Source: Bacteroides sp. UBA1317 | GTDB lineage: Bacteria; Bacteroidota; Bacteroidia; Bacteroidales; Bacteroidaceae | NCBI GenBank assembly: GCA_002307035.1 | Contig: DBTL01000138.1 | Span: forward strand, 1 to 33,528 | Length of the DNA: 33,528 nucleotides | Reading direction: 5' to 3' | Shown here: positions 15,181 through 23,136 of the stretch, piece by piece | Position numbering within the stretch: position 1 is the first letter of the stretch | Layout of the letters: each line of letters begins with the position of its first letter | Translations under genes and position numbers: made by a program | Notes under the pieces: generated by a model | The model's database searches: none | What the model saw: only the letters and a program-made list of their open reading frames with translations | Told to the model about the DNA's origin: nothing

Positions 15181-17013
15181 ATGAAGGAATTCTTTCAACT
15201 CATGAAGCGATTTTTATCGCCTTATAAAAAGTACTTGGTCTGGGCCGTGCTTTTAAATCTGCTATCTGCTGTATTCAATATTTTTTCATTTACTTTACTT
15301 ATTCCCATTCTACAGATACTCTTTAAGATGGACAATAAGCTTTATGAATTTATGCCTTGGGACTCTGCCGGAGGATTAAAAGAGGTGGCTGTGAATAATT
15401 TCTACTACTATGTTACTGAGATGATATCGACTAGTGGGCCATCACTGACATTGCTTTTTCTTGGACTCTTTTTGGCTTTTATGACGATGTTGAAGACTTC
15501 TTGCTATTTTGCTTCTTCTGCTGTTATGATCCCGTTGCGAACGGGAGTGGTTAGAGATATACGTATCATGGTTTATTCTAAAGTAATGTCTCTTCCATTG
15601 GGCTTCTTCTCAGAAGAACGCAAAGGGGATATTATCGCTCGTATGAGTGGAGACGTGGGTGAGGTGGAGAATTCTATTACCAGTTCACTGGATATGCTGA
15701 TTAAAAACCCGATACTGATTGTGATGTATTTCGCTACATTGGTGGTAACGAGCTGGCAATTAACTCTATTTACCTTGATTGTACTGCCGGGGATGGCTTG
15801 GGCCATGGGAACAGTCGGAAAGAAACTAAAACGTCAATCTCTTGAGGCTCAGGCTAAGTGGAGTGACACGATGTCTCAGCTTGAAGAAACATTGGGCGGC
15901 TTGCGTATTATAAAAGCTTTTATTGCTGAAAAGAAAATGGTTGATCGCTTTACGAAATGTAGTAATGAATATAGAGATGCGACGAATAGGGTAGCCATGC
16001 GGCAGGCTTTAGCACACCCGATGAGTGAGTTCTTAGGAACGCTACTTATTGTAGTAGTGTTGTGGTTTGGTGGTTCGTTGATATTAGGGCATAATTCATC
16101 TATTGAGGCACCTACTTTTATCTTTTATATGGTGATTTTGTATAGCGTTATTAATCCTTTAAAAGAGTTCTCCAAAGCCGGTTATAACATTCCGAAGGGC
16201 TTGGCTTCTATGGAGCGTGTAGATAAGATTCTGAAAGCAGAGAATAAAATATTAGAGATCGCTAACCCAAAACCTTTGAAAGGACTTAATGAGGCGGTAG
16301 AGTTTAACGACATCTCTTTCAGTTATGATACGCGAAGAGATGTGTTGAAACATGTTAGTCTAAGGGTACCGAAAGGAAAGACTGTTGCGCTGGTTGGACA
16401 ATCCGGTTCCGGCAAATCGACATTGGTTGATCTTTTGCCGCGTTATCACGATGTGCAGCAAGGGGATATAAATATTGATGGCGTTAGTATCAAAGATGTT
16501 CGTATCTCTGATTTGCGTGGACTTATAGGGAATGTGAACCAAGATGCTATCTTGTTTAATGATACTTTCTTTAATAACATTGCTTTTGGTGTAGAAAATG
16601 CTACGATGGAGCAAGTGATTGAGGCGGCGAAGATAGCCAATGCTCACGATTTTATCATGGAGAAGGAAGAGGGGTATAATACGAATATTGGAGATCGAGG
16701 TGGTAAACTATCCGGAGGTCAAAGGCAACGTATTAGTATTGCTCGTGCTATATTGAAGAATCCTCCTATTTTGATTTTAGATGAAGCTACTTCGGCTTTG
16801 GATACAGAGTCAGAACGTTTAGTGCAGGAAGCTCTGGAAAGGCTGATGCAGACGCGTACTACTATTGCGATCGCTCATAGACTTTCGACCATTAAGAATG
16901 CAGATGAAATATGTGTGCTTTATGAAGGGGAAATCGTAGAGAGAGGCAGGCACGAGGAGTTGTTAGCTCTGAATGGATATTACAAGCGCTTGAATGATAT
17001 GCAAAGTTTATAA
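15181..17013 (+). CDS. MsbA-like ABC transporter (lipid A / glycolipid flippase)
   Basis: A 610-residue half-transporter with six membrane segments in about residues 17-340 fused to an ATPase domain. The ATPase motifs are Walker A GQSGSGKST at 406-414, signature LSGGQ at 510-514, Walker B LILDE at 531-535 and the H-loop His566 in AIAHRLST. Size, layout and position next to a core glycan locus fit MsbA, which flips lipid A-core across the inner membrane; other type IV exporters look alike, so the symbol is left empty. It has its own promoter, and its stop codon abuts that of the convergent RNase H gene with no gap. Confidence 0.88.
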   Translation: MKEFFQLMKRFLSPYKKYLVWAVLLNLLSAVFNIFSFTLLIPILQILFKMDNKLYEFMPWDSAGGLKEVAVNNFYYYVTEMISTSGPSLTLLFLGLFLAFMTMLKTSCYFASSAVMIPLRTGVVRDIRIMVYSKVMSLPLGFFSEERKGDIIARMSGDVGEVENSITSSLDMLIKNPILIVMYFATLVVTSWQLTLFTLIVLPGMAWAMGTVGKKLKRQSLEAQAKWSDTMSQLEETLGGLRIIKAFIAEKKMVDRFTKCSNEYRDATNRVAMRQALAHPMSEFLGTLLIVVVLWFGGSLILGHNSSIEAPTFIFYMVILYSVINPLKEFSKAGYNIPKGLASMERVDKILKAENKILEIANPKPLKGLNEAVEFNDISFSYDTRRDVLKHVSLRVPKGKTVALVGQSGSGKSTLVDLLPRYHDVQQGDINIDGVSIKDVRISDLRGLIGNVNQDAILFNDTFFNNIAFGVENATMEQVIEAAKIANAHDFIMEKEEGYNTNIGDRGGKLSGGQRQRISIARAILKNPPILILDEATSALDTESERLVQEALERLMQTRTTIAIAHRLSTIKNADEICVLYEGEIVERGRHEELLALNGYYKRLNDMQSL

Positions 17014-17637
17014 TTATTTTCTTCCAAAATCAGCAGGTATCTCACCCCATTTTTTTGTTTCCCATTTTAATATCGGGGTGGTATATTTGTTTTCTTTCAA
17101 CCATTTCTCAGCACGCTCGATGAGCTGAAACAAGGCTTCAGTCTCTAAGGTGCGGGGAAGTTTGGTCTTACATTTCTTTTGCTTTACCCAACTGATGGCA
17201 TTGACGCTATCGCTGTAGATAGGCATGTCGAATCCTTTCTGTTTTAAAAGGGCTAAGCCATGAACAAGTGCGAGAAATTCTCCAATATTGTTTGTTCCTC
17301 GCATTGGGCCGAAGCGGAAGATTTCTTGCATGCTGGCTACATATACACCTCTATATTCCATTGGTCCCGGGTTGCCGCTGCATGCTGCATCTACAGCTAA
17401 ACTGTTGTCAATAATGGCTTCCGACAAGGTTTCAGGTTTGGGGGGCGCCGCTTTGGCCTTTTTGCCTATATATGCGTAGGGGGATGAGGCAAAAGCTTGT
17501 TCGGCTTCTTCCCGAGTATCGAAAGATTTGTATTTGGCGCTTTCGTATCCTTTGGTCTGGAGTAAACAGTCATTCCAACTGGCGTAAATACCCGGAGTTA
17601 CACCATCCCAAACTACATAGAATTTTTGCTTTGCCAT
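17014..17637 (-). CDS. rnhA: Ribonuclease HI with N-terminal hybrid-binding domain
   Basis: RNase HI cuts the RNA strand of RNA/DNA hybrids during replication and repair. Residues 1-50 form the viroplasmin-like hybrid-binding domain (FYVVWDGVTPGIYASW, then FDTREEAEQAF), followed by a linker and the catalytic domain. The four acidic active-site residues are visible: Asp83 (AVDAACSGNPGP), Glu120 (GEFLALVHGL), Asp143 (YSDSVNAISWV) and Asp203 (PADFGRK). The protein ends four residues after the last catalytic Asp, shorter at the C-terminus than E. coli RNase HI. Confidence 0.92.
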   Translation of the reverse strand: MAKQKFYVVWDGVTPGIYASWNDCLLQTKGYESAKYKSFDTREEAEQAFASSPYAYIGKKAKAAPPKPETLSEAIIDNSLAVDAACSGNPGPMEYRGVYVASMQEIFRFGPMRGTNNIGEFLALVHGLALLKQKGFDMPIYSDSVNAISWVKQKKCKTKLPRTLETEALFQLIERAEKWLKENKYTTPILKWETKKWGEIPADFGRK

Positions 17638-17670
17638 CTTTCCTCCTGACTATTTGTTTAAATGCTGTAG

Positions 17671-17702
17671 CAAAGGTACAACTATTTTTTATTTTCGAAC
17701 AA
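17671..17702 (-). promoter_or_regulatory. Promoter of the RNase H gene
   Basis: On the minus strand TTG (17702-17700), a 21-bp spacer and TACCTTTG (17678-17671) match the Bacteroides consensus, 34 bp before the start codon. Confidence 0.6.
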
Positions 17703-17763
17703 GTTACTTCCTTTGGTTGTTATACCACATGAAATAATTAATTTAATAATGGAGGACTGGTAT

Positions 17764-18366
17764 ATGAAAAGATCTTTTGAAGAAGCTTTGAAACATAGAA
17801 GGAGTTATTACTCGATAAACGATGAATCTCCTATTTCTGATTTGGAGATTGAACAAATTATTAATACGGCAGTGACTCATGTGCCTTCTTCTTTTAACTC
17901 TCAATCAACACGTGTGGTGTTACTTTTAGGGGAACATCATCAGAAGTTGTGGAATATAGTGAAAGATACATTGAAGAAGATGATCTCGGCTGAGGCGTTT
18001 TTGCAGACTGAAGCTAAAATAAATGGTTGCTTTGCCAGTGGACACGGAACTGTTCTATTTTTTGAAGACCAAACCGTGGTCGAGGAATTGCAAAATGCTT
18101 TTCCCAGCTATGCTGATAATTTTCCTATATGGTCCATGCATACTTCTGCAATGCACCAATTGGCTATCTGGACAATGCTTGAAGATGCAGGCCTAGGAGC
18201 TACTCTACAACATTACAATCCATTGATTGATGATGAAGTAAGAACTACGTGGGATTTGCCTGTTTCTTGGAAATTGATAGCCGAAATGCCATTTGGTACT
18301 CCTGTCACAGAGCCTGGCAACAAGGAATTCAAAGACTTGAAAGAAAGAGTGAAAGTTTTTAAGTAA
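17764..18366 (+). CDS. Nitroreductase family protein
   Basis: A 200-residue FMN-dependent nitroreductase-like protein of the small YdfN/Hbn1 ('fatty acid repression mutant') type. The N-terminus MKRSFEEALKHRRSYYSI has the conserved RRS FMN-phosphate contact, then HVPSSFNSQSTRVVLL, and later SAMHQLAIWTMLEDAGLGATLQHYNP. The C-terminus AEMPFGTP is the expected FMN-binding end. The start at 17764 is chosen because GGAGG lies 8 nt before it and the family begins here; the in-frame ATG at 17713 would add 17 residues. The natural substrate is unknown. Confidence 0.88.
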   Translation: MKRSFEEALKHRRSYYSINDESPISDLEIEQIINTAVTHVPSSFNSQSTRVVLLLGEHHQKLWNIVKDTLKKMISAEAFLQTEAKINGCFASGHGTVLFFEDQTVVEELQNAFPSYADNFPIWSMHTSAMHQLAIWTMLEDAGLGATLQHYNPLIDDEVRTTWDLPVSWKLIAEMPFGTPVTEPGNKEFKDLKERVKVFK

Positions 18367-18439
18367 GTGTTCGATCTGTTTTTACTAAGGTTGTGTACTG
18401 CTTTCAGTATTGTGTTTTCTGCTATATTTCTTAGGCAAC

Positions 18440-18473
18440 TTGGTTTATTGTATAGTCAAATTGATTATCTTTG
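18440..18473 (+). promoter_or_regulatory. Promoter of the aroK operon
   Basis: TTGG (18440-18443), a 22-bp spacer and TATCTTTG (18466-18473) match the Bacteroides consensus, 26 bp before the aroK start codon. Confidence 0.6.
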
Positions 18474-18499
18474 TTCGGAACTAATAGCAACGCAACATT

Positions 18500-19033
18500 A
18501 TGATTCGTATCTTTTTGACCGGTTATATGGGAGCTGGGAAGACAACCTTAGGAAAAGCTTTTGCTCGGAAGAATAATTTATCTTTCATTGATCTTGATTG
18601 GTATATTGAAGGACACTTTCACAAAACAGTGCAGGAGCTATTCATTGAATATGGTGAAGCGGGCTTTCGCGAACTGGAAAGAAATATGTTGCATGAGGTT
18701 GCTGCATTTGAAGATGTTGTGATCTCTACGGGCGGAGGGACTCCTTGTTTTTTTGATAATATGTCGTTTATGAATGGATGTGGAAAAACAGTCTTTTTGA
18801 ATGTGAATCCTGATGTTCTATTCCATCGGTTGCGCATAGCCAAACAGCAGCGTCCTATATTGCAGGGAAAGAAAGATGAAGAACTGACTGCCTTTATTGT
18901 TGAAGCGCTAGAGAAACGTGCTTCGTTTTATATGCAGGCGCAGTATGTTTTTAATGCTGATGAGTTGGAGAATTGTAAGCAGATTGAAAGCTCGGTGTTA
19001 CATTTAGAGAAATTACTTAATCTTTCATTCTGA
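18500..19033 (+). CDS. aroK: Shikimate kinase
   Basis: This enzyme phosphorylates shikimate at the 3-hydroxyl using ATP, the fifth step of chorismate synthesis. The 177-residue protein has Walker A GYMGAGKTT at 8-16, the Asp31/Asp33 pair in FIDLDWYIE, Arg57 in FRELE, the shikimate-binding STGGGTP at 76-82 and the lid Arg118 in RPIL. Length is normal for the family. Its promoter lies directly upstream, and a small membrane protein gene follows after 29 nt. Confidence 0.95.
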   Translation: MIRIFLTGYMGAGKTTLGKAFARKNNLSFIDLDWYIEGHFHKTVQELFIEYGEAGFRELERNMLHEVAAFEDVVISTGGGTPCFFDNMSFMNGCGKTVFLNVNPDVLFHRLRIAKQQRPILQGKKDEELTAFIVEALEKRASFYMQAQYVFNADELENCKQIESSVLHLEKLLNLSF

Positions 19034-19062
19034 AATAAGAAAAACAAATCAGAGATATAATC

Positions 19063-19461
19063 ATGGCACATCATCTAAATACAAATAAACAATTCATGGT
19101 AGGCAATGGGCTTTTGGCGTTTGCTGTTATCATTGTAGTAGTTCTCTTTGTCTATATTAGCATGAAGATGCAACAAGATAAGAAATCCGAACGAAATTAT
19201 GTCGAAACTTATGTTGTTACTCTGGAGAAAGGGTTTGTTGGTGATTCACTTTCGCTGTTTGTGAATGATAGTCTTGTAATGAATAGCCTGATTAAGGCAG
19301 AACCTGCTTTAGTCGAAATAAAACGCTTTGCCAAACAGAGTGCGCTGATGATAGTGGATAACCGAACTCAGAAGGTCTCGACATTCGATTTAAGTGAAAA
19401 AGGTGGAAAGTATCGCTTTGAAAAAGAGGATGGCGCTATAAAGCAATTGGCACAAGAGTGA
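19063..19461 (+). CDS. Small single-pass membrane protein of unknown function
   Basis: I do not recognise this 132-residue protein. Residues 14-34 (GNGLLAFAVIIVVVLFVYISM region) form one clear membrane helix, followed by a charged linker (KMQQDKKSERN) and a soluble domain of about 90 residues with a beta-rich pattern, which would be outside the cytoplasm given the positive charges mainly after the helix are balanced; orientation is therefore uncertain. It lies 29 nt after aroK and is probably cotranscribed with it. It ends 1 nt from the stop of the convergent metallopeptidase gene. Confidence 0.75.
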   Translation: MAHHLNTNKQFMVGNGLLAFAVIIVVVLFVYISMKMQQDKKSERNYVETYVVTLEKGFVGDSLSLFVNDSLVMNSLIKAEPALVEIKRFAKQSALMIVDNRTQKVSTFDLSEKGGKYRFEKEDGAIKQLAQE

Positions 19462-19462
19462 T

Positions 19463-20170
19463 TTAAATATCTGTCTTATACTTCTTAAGTTCTTCGCGTA
19501 GGATCAATGCTTTTCCATCAGTATAGCTATTGAGTAAATCCCAAAATCGTTCACCGTGGTTCATCTCTCTTGTATGACAGAGCTCATGTAACAGTACATA
19601 ATCTATCAAATGCTGAGGTAAAAGGACTAAAAAGTAGGAGAGATTAATGCCTTTTTGGGCGGAACAACTACCCCACCGGCCACGGCTTGAATTGATCTTC
19701 ACACTTTTATAACGTAATTTGTTTTGTTCGGCAAGCGTATAGAGCCTGGGTGGAAGAATGATCTTGGCATTTCTACGCAAGGCTTCCTCTATTACTTTAC
19801 GTAACCAAGTCTGTAGCTTCTCGTCTGCAAAATCTGCACTTGGCGGGCAAATGATCTGCATCTCTCCCAATTCTGAGTGAGCAAGGAATTGGTCACGATT
19901 ACCTTTGATCAAGGATAGTCTGAAATATTCAGTATTAATCTTATAATCGAGGTTGATTAAAGAGTTAGAGAGTTTGTCTTTAGAAGCTAATAGCTTGGCA
20001 CGGAGTTGTTCTACGGCAGCTTCTACCTCCTTTTCTGAGGTCTGAGGAGGAACTGTGACGGTAATTTCATTGTTCTTGGTACGAAAAATAAGTCGCTTGG
20101 CACGCGAATTTATGCGTACTATTAGGCGTCCTAGTTCTTTGTCTTCTATTACTTTATCCAATTTTATCAA
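19463..20170 (-). CDS. YgjP/DUF45-like zinc metallopeptidase
   Basis: A 235-residue protein of the YgjP-like (DUF45, SprT/WLM-related) metallopeptidase family, mostly of unknown substrate. The zinc site is complete: His195, Glu196 and His199 in LLHELCHT, with the third ligand His205 in MNHGERFW. The family-typical SSRGRWGSCS lies at 161-170, just ahead of the ISYF-type strand (INLSYFLVLLPQHLIDYV). There is no signal peptide, so it is cytosolic. The N-terminal 80 residues are beta-rich and not catalytic. Confidence 0.9.
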   Translation of the reverse strand: MIKLDKVIEDKELGRLIVRINSRAKRLIFRTKNNEITVTVPPQTSEKEVEAAVEQLRAKLLASKDKLSNSLINLDYKINTEYFRLSLIKGNRDQFLAHSELGEMQIICPPSADFADEKLQTWLRKVIEEALRRNAKIILPPRLYTLAEQNKLRYKSVKINSSRGRWGSCSAQKGINLSYFLVLLPQHLIDYVLLHELCHTREMNHGERFWDLLNSYTDGKALILREELKKYKTDI

Positions 20171-20280
20171 ATCAATTTATTGCGGAACATTTATTTAAAA
20201 GATGGGTGATGAGAATCATGCAAATTAATGCATAATATTTTGAACAGGCAAACGAATAATTGTTTCAATTTTAAAAAAAG

Positions 20281-20314
20281 GTTGCAGTGAGTGCAACTTT
20301 TTGCGTTATGTTTG
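20281..20314 (+). promoter_or_regulatory. Promoter with overlapping inverted repeat upstream of DUF2807 genes
   Basis: TATGTTTG (20307-20314) is a perfect -7 element, with TTG at 20282-20284 as the -33 (spacer 22). The perfect inverted repeat GTTGCA-GTGAG-TGCAAC (20281-20297) covers the -33 and part of the spacer, where a repressor or activator could bind. The hairpin is followed by TTTTT and so resembles a terminator, but no gene reads into it from the left. Confidence 0.5.
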
Positions 20315-20349
20315 CGTCTAATATACAAAATGAACTTAAAAAGATAGTC

Positions 20350-21084
20350 ATGAAAACAGGAATGAAACTTTTATCGGTAACACTTCTTCTGGTAGGATTG
20401 CTCACTGGTTGTACCGTCTTAGGTGATAGCATAAAACCTAGTAAGAATTATATCACTCGAAAGTATAAAGTAAAAGAGTTTAATAAGATTGACGTCAGCA
20501 CTGTGGGTGACGTATTCTTTAGTCAATCTACAGACGGAACGACTTCTGTGCAAATCTATGGTCCTGATAACATCATTGCTCTCATGCAGGTTGAGGTGAA
20601 GGATAATACATTGATTTTGAATACAGAGAAGCACAACAAAATAAGGAACTTAAAAAAAATGAAGATTACGATAAGTTCTCCCGCCTTGATCGGACTTTAT
20701 TTTAAAGGTGTTGGTGATATTTCCATTGAAGATAGCCTTGTAACTTCTGACTTGGAAATAGAAAGTAAGGGAGTTGGCAATGTAAAGGTACATTCCGTGC
20801 AATGCGAAAAACTTAAAGTCAGTTCGATGGGGGTTGGTAATGTGGAATTGCAAGGTTTGGCAAAGGAGGCGTTTTTTGCTTCTAAAGGTGTGGGTGATAT
20901 TGAAGCGGTGAATCTAAAGGCGCAATCTGTAGAGGCTTCCTCTCAAGGAGTTGGGAATATCTCTTGCTATGCTACAGAGTCATTGTCGGCTTCGGTGAAA
21001 GGTGTTGGCAGTATTAATTATAAAGGTATGCCTAAAGAGAAGAATTTCAATAAAGGTGGCATCGGTACAATAAAAGCATTTTAA
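20350..21084 (+). CDS. DUF2807 (head GIN domain) lipoprotein, GVG-repeat type
   Basis: A 244-residue putative lipoprotein of the DUF2807 'auto-transporter adhesin head GIN' family. The start at 20350 gives a short signal peptide with lipobox LLTGC (Cys21); the GTG frame from 20287 has no such start. The rest is a right-handed beta-solenoid-like protein with a GVG turn repeated about every 20 residues (near 120, 141, 161, 180, 200, 218), each followed by an aliphatic strand. It probably sits on the outer membrane or periplasmic face. It is 4 nt upstream of a paralogue, and both end with ISCYAT-YKG-type segments. Ligand or partner is unknown. Confidence 0.85.
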   Translation: MKTGMKLLSVTLLLVGLLTGCTVLGDSIKPSKNYITRKYKVKEFNKIDVSTVGDVFFSQSTDGTTSVQIYGPDNIIALMQVEVKDNTLILNTEKHNKIRNLKKMKITISSPALIGLYFKGVGDISIEDSLVTSDLEIESKGVGNVKVHSVQCEKLKVSSMGVGNVELQGLAKEAFFASKGVGDIEAVNLKAQSVEASSQGVGNISCYATESLSASVKGVGSINYKGMPKEKNFNKGGIGTIKAF

Positions 21085-21088
21085 ATAA

Positions 21089-21874
21089 ATGAAGATTATG
21101 AAACAGAAGTTGTATTCTAGTGTAGTGTTAGCTATGCTGTTATTTATTTCATCATGTACGCAGGCCCAAAGAGTTGTGGGGAGTGGTAACCTTGTTACTA
21201 AAAGGGTTAGAGTGGGGAGCTTCAATAGCCTGAAACTTCAGGGAAGTCCCGATGTAATTTATAAGCAAACGGCTGGTAAGCCTTCGGTAGAACTGTATGG
21301 CTCTGATAATATTGTGAATCTCTTAGAGGTAAGAACGGAGAATGGCATCTTACTGATTAAATTTAAAGATAACGTGAATATACTCAATAGAGGAAAGTTA
21401 GAAGTTCGGGTGTCAGGGCCATCTCTGGAGCAAATAAATATTCAAGGATCGGGAGATGTTTTGCTAGTTAATGGGATGAAAAGTGACAAAGGCATCGCGT
21501 TCTCTATCCAAGGTTCGGGTGACATTGAGGGTAAAGGCATTAAGTGTCCTCTTCTGTCACTGTCAGTAAGAGGCTCAGGTGATATTGATTTGAGTGAGGT
21601 AAGTAGCCGCCGAACCGATGTGAAGATAGCTGGTTCTGGAGATATTTCATTAAGCGGAAGATCTCAGGAAGTAGATTTTGGCGTTTCCGGCTCGGGTGAT
21701 ATCAATGCTGCGGGATTAATGGCGCAGAAAGTTTTGGCCAAGATTAGTGGCTCGGGCGATATCTCGTGTTATGCTACTGACTATCTAACGGGAAGCGTAA
21801 GCGGTAGTGGTGATGTGGCTTATAAAGGAAATCCAAGAATCGAATTCTCTAAAAAGGGATTGCATAAATTATAA
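21089..21874 (+). CDS. DUF2807 (head GIN domain) lipoprotein, GSGD-repeat type
   Basis: A 261-residue paralogue of the preceding gene. The signal peptide ends in a probable lipobox ISSC (Cys23). The solenoid repeats here are GSGD, near residues 120, 142, 162, 182, 201, 221 and 239, at about 20-residue spacing; the related GSGN occurs at 31. The N-terminal part (SFNSLKLQGSPDVIYKQ) matches the family start. An alternative start is the second ATG at 21098. It is followed by a strong terminator at 21917, so the two DUF2807 genes form a bicistronic unit. Confidence 0.85.
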   Translation: MKIMKQKLYSSVVLAMLLFISSCTQAQRVVGSGNLVTKRVRVGSFNSLKLQGSPDVIYKQTAGKPSVELYGSDNIVNLLEVRTENGILLIKFKDNVNILNRGKLEVRVSGPSLEQINIQGSGDVLLVNGMKSDKGIAFSIQGSGDIEGKGIKCPLLSLSVRGSGDIDLSEVSSRRTDVKIAGSGDISLSGRSQEVDFGVSGSGDINAAGLMAQKVLAKISGSGDISCYATDYLTGSVSGSGDVAYKGNPRIEFSKKGLHKL

Positions 21875-21916
21875 AATTCTCTCTTAATTTAACTGACCTC
21901 GTAATGGGGAAAACTG

Positions 21917-21945
21917 GGAGTGTTCGTGACGAATACTCCTTTTTT
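21917..21945 (+). terminator. Terminator after the DUF2807 pair
   Basis: GGAGTGTTCG (21917-21926), loop TGA and CGAATACTCC (21930-21939) form a 10-bp stem with one G-T pair, followed by a run of T (21940-21945). It lies 42 bp after the stop codon. Confidence 0.85.
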
Positions 21946-21999
21946 ATGGTTATCAGGTTACAATAGTCGTAATGTTATATGTGTGGGGCTTAAAATAAT

Positions 22000-22034
22000 A
22001 AAAGGGTTACTACCTTTCGTAGCAACCCCTTTTA
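22000..22034. terminator. Probable bidirectional terminator between convergent units
   Basis: AAAAGGGTTACTAC (22000-22013) and GTAGCAACCCCTTTT (22019-22033) form an imperfect stem with loop CTTTC, with A/T runs on both sides so it could act for either strand. It could end the minus-strand sigma operon, whose last gene stops at 22157. A smaller hairpin, TGAAACT-TCAC-AGTTTCA (22066-22083), lies between. Confidence 0.65.
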
Positions 22035-22156
22035 TCTTAGTTATTTACAAAAAAGTTAAGAGAGTTGAAACTTCACAGTTTCACGTTGTTTTAATAAAGC
22101 ACACTAACTGTTGTATATATTTAAAGCAAATGAAAATTACACATTAATTTTTTATT

Positions 22157-22630
22157 CTATTTCATAGAATTAGCTAATTTCGAAATGAAATCGGCGCTCA
22201 TAATGCCGGTGAAATTGATTACCATAAAATGGTTTTTCTCGTGCATGAGCATAACTAATTCAACAATCGCCTCATTTTTCTTTCTTACCATAATCTGGCA
22301 ATTTTCTGACTTATCACGGAAAGAAAGAAATGGTTCAAATCTATCAGAGTTCTTCTCTACCACCTTTAAAGCTTCATTATAATAGGTTTTCCCTTTCACT
22401 TTAGAGGTAAGCATCTGCATGCTTTTTAGGTTCGATATTATTTCCAAAACGCCTTCGTCTTTTTCAGAATCATTTTTTAGTATCTCTTCCATCATTTTCG
22501 GGCTGATTGTGACGCAAGACAGATTTGTATCTGTTTTATGTTCCGCCAAAAAGCGAGTGGCAAAGTCTTGTGCTGATACGAAGACAGACAATAATGTCAT
22601 CAAATATATTAAAAGAGCTCTTTTTCTCAT
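22157..22630 (-). CDS. DUF4252 exported protein
   Basis: A 157-residue protein with a signal peptide (RALLIYLMTLLSVFVSAQD) and a domain I recognise as DUF4252, found in Bacteroidetes next to ECF sigma factors; its function is unknown to me. Visible segments are LKSMQMLTSKVKG, a long lysine-rich middle and NFTGIMSADFISKLA near the end. It is the last gene of the sigma / membrane protein / DUF4252 operon, and its start overlaps the previous stop by 4 nt (ATGA). It may be a periplasmic partner or output of the sigma system; that is inferred from the operon. Confidence 0.8.
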   Translation of the reverse strand: MRKRALLIYLMTLLSVFVSAQDFATRFLAEHKTDTNLSCVTISPKMMEEILKNDSEKDEGVLEIISNLKSMQMLTSKVKGKTYYNEALKVVEKNSDRFEPFLSFRDKSENCQIMVRKKNEAIVELVMLMHEKNHFMVINFTGIMSADFISKLANSMK

Positions 22631-23136
22631 TCTTTTATCACTTCAGCTTTAGCTTTTATGCTATCGGCAAAATGTTGGTCCTGTGATTTGTTTATCCCTT
22701 CAGATAGCATCATTAATGCAGAAGATACTTCCTTATATGCTACTTCAGGGTCATCGTACGTGTCTGTATATGCGTCGTAATTGTAATCTAATTTATCATC
22801 GCCAAAGAATGTCTGTTGAGCAACATTACCTAATGACAACATTACTGCTACTACTGCTGCAGCCTTAAAGAAAGGCATAAATCTAGTGGTAAGGGTTAAC
22901 CTCCTAGCTTTTACGACAGGAGTTTCTATCTGAGACAAAATTCGCATATCAAAGTCTTTACCTAGACCAACTTCTTGCTGAAGTTGCTGATACACAAATA
23001 GATTTTTATACTGTAACAGATGAGCGGGAATTTCTTTATTCTTCATAAAGAAAACTCGCAATTCGGCTTCGTCCTCCAAAGAGGTTTGACATTGCCAATA
23101 TTGCTCCAAAAGCTGTTCTATATATTTATAATCCAT
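22627..23136 (-). CDS. Putative anti-sigma factor, one membrane segment
   Basis: A 169-residue protein with a charged N-terminal region of about 85 residues, one membrane helix at about 88-105 (FFKAAAVVAVMLSLGN), and an acidic C-terminal domain. This topology (cytosolic sigma-binding part, TM, external sensor part) and the overlap of 11 nt with the upstream sigma gene fit an anti-sigma factor. No zinc-binding anti-sigma motif (HxxxCxxC) is present, and sequence similarity to known anti-sigmas was not seen, so the assignment rests on position and topology. Confidence 0.65.
   Translation of the reverse strand: MDYKYIEQLLEQYWQCQTSLEDEAELRVFFMKNKEIPAHLLQYKNLFVYQQLQQEVGLGKDFDMRILSQIETPVVKARRLTLTTRFMPFFKAAAVVAVMLSLGNVAQQTFFGDDKLDYNYDAYTDTYDDPEVAYKEVSSALMMLSEGINKSQDQHFADSIKAKAEVIKE

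Noticed and set aside
18367..18576. Frame of 69 codons between the nitroreductase and aroK genes
   Set aside because: It overlaps the aroK promoter and the aroK coding start; no supporting evidence.
20287..20349. GTG start for the first DUF2807 protein
   Set aside because: It runs through the promoter hairpin; the start at 20350 gives a normal lipoprotein signal peptide.
21920..22147. Frame of 75 codons downstream of the DUF2807 pair
   Set aside because: It reads through two terminator hairpins, so it is unlikely to be a gene.
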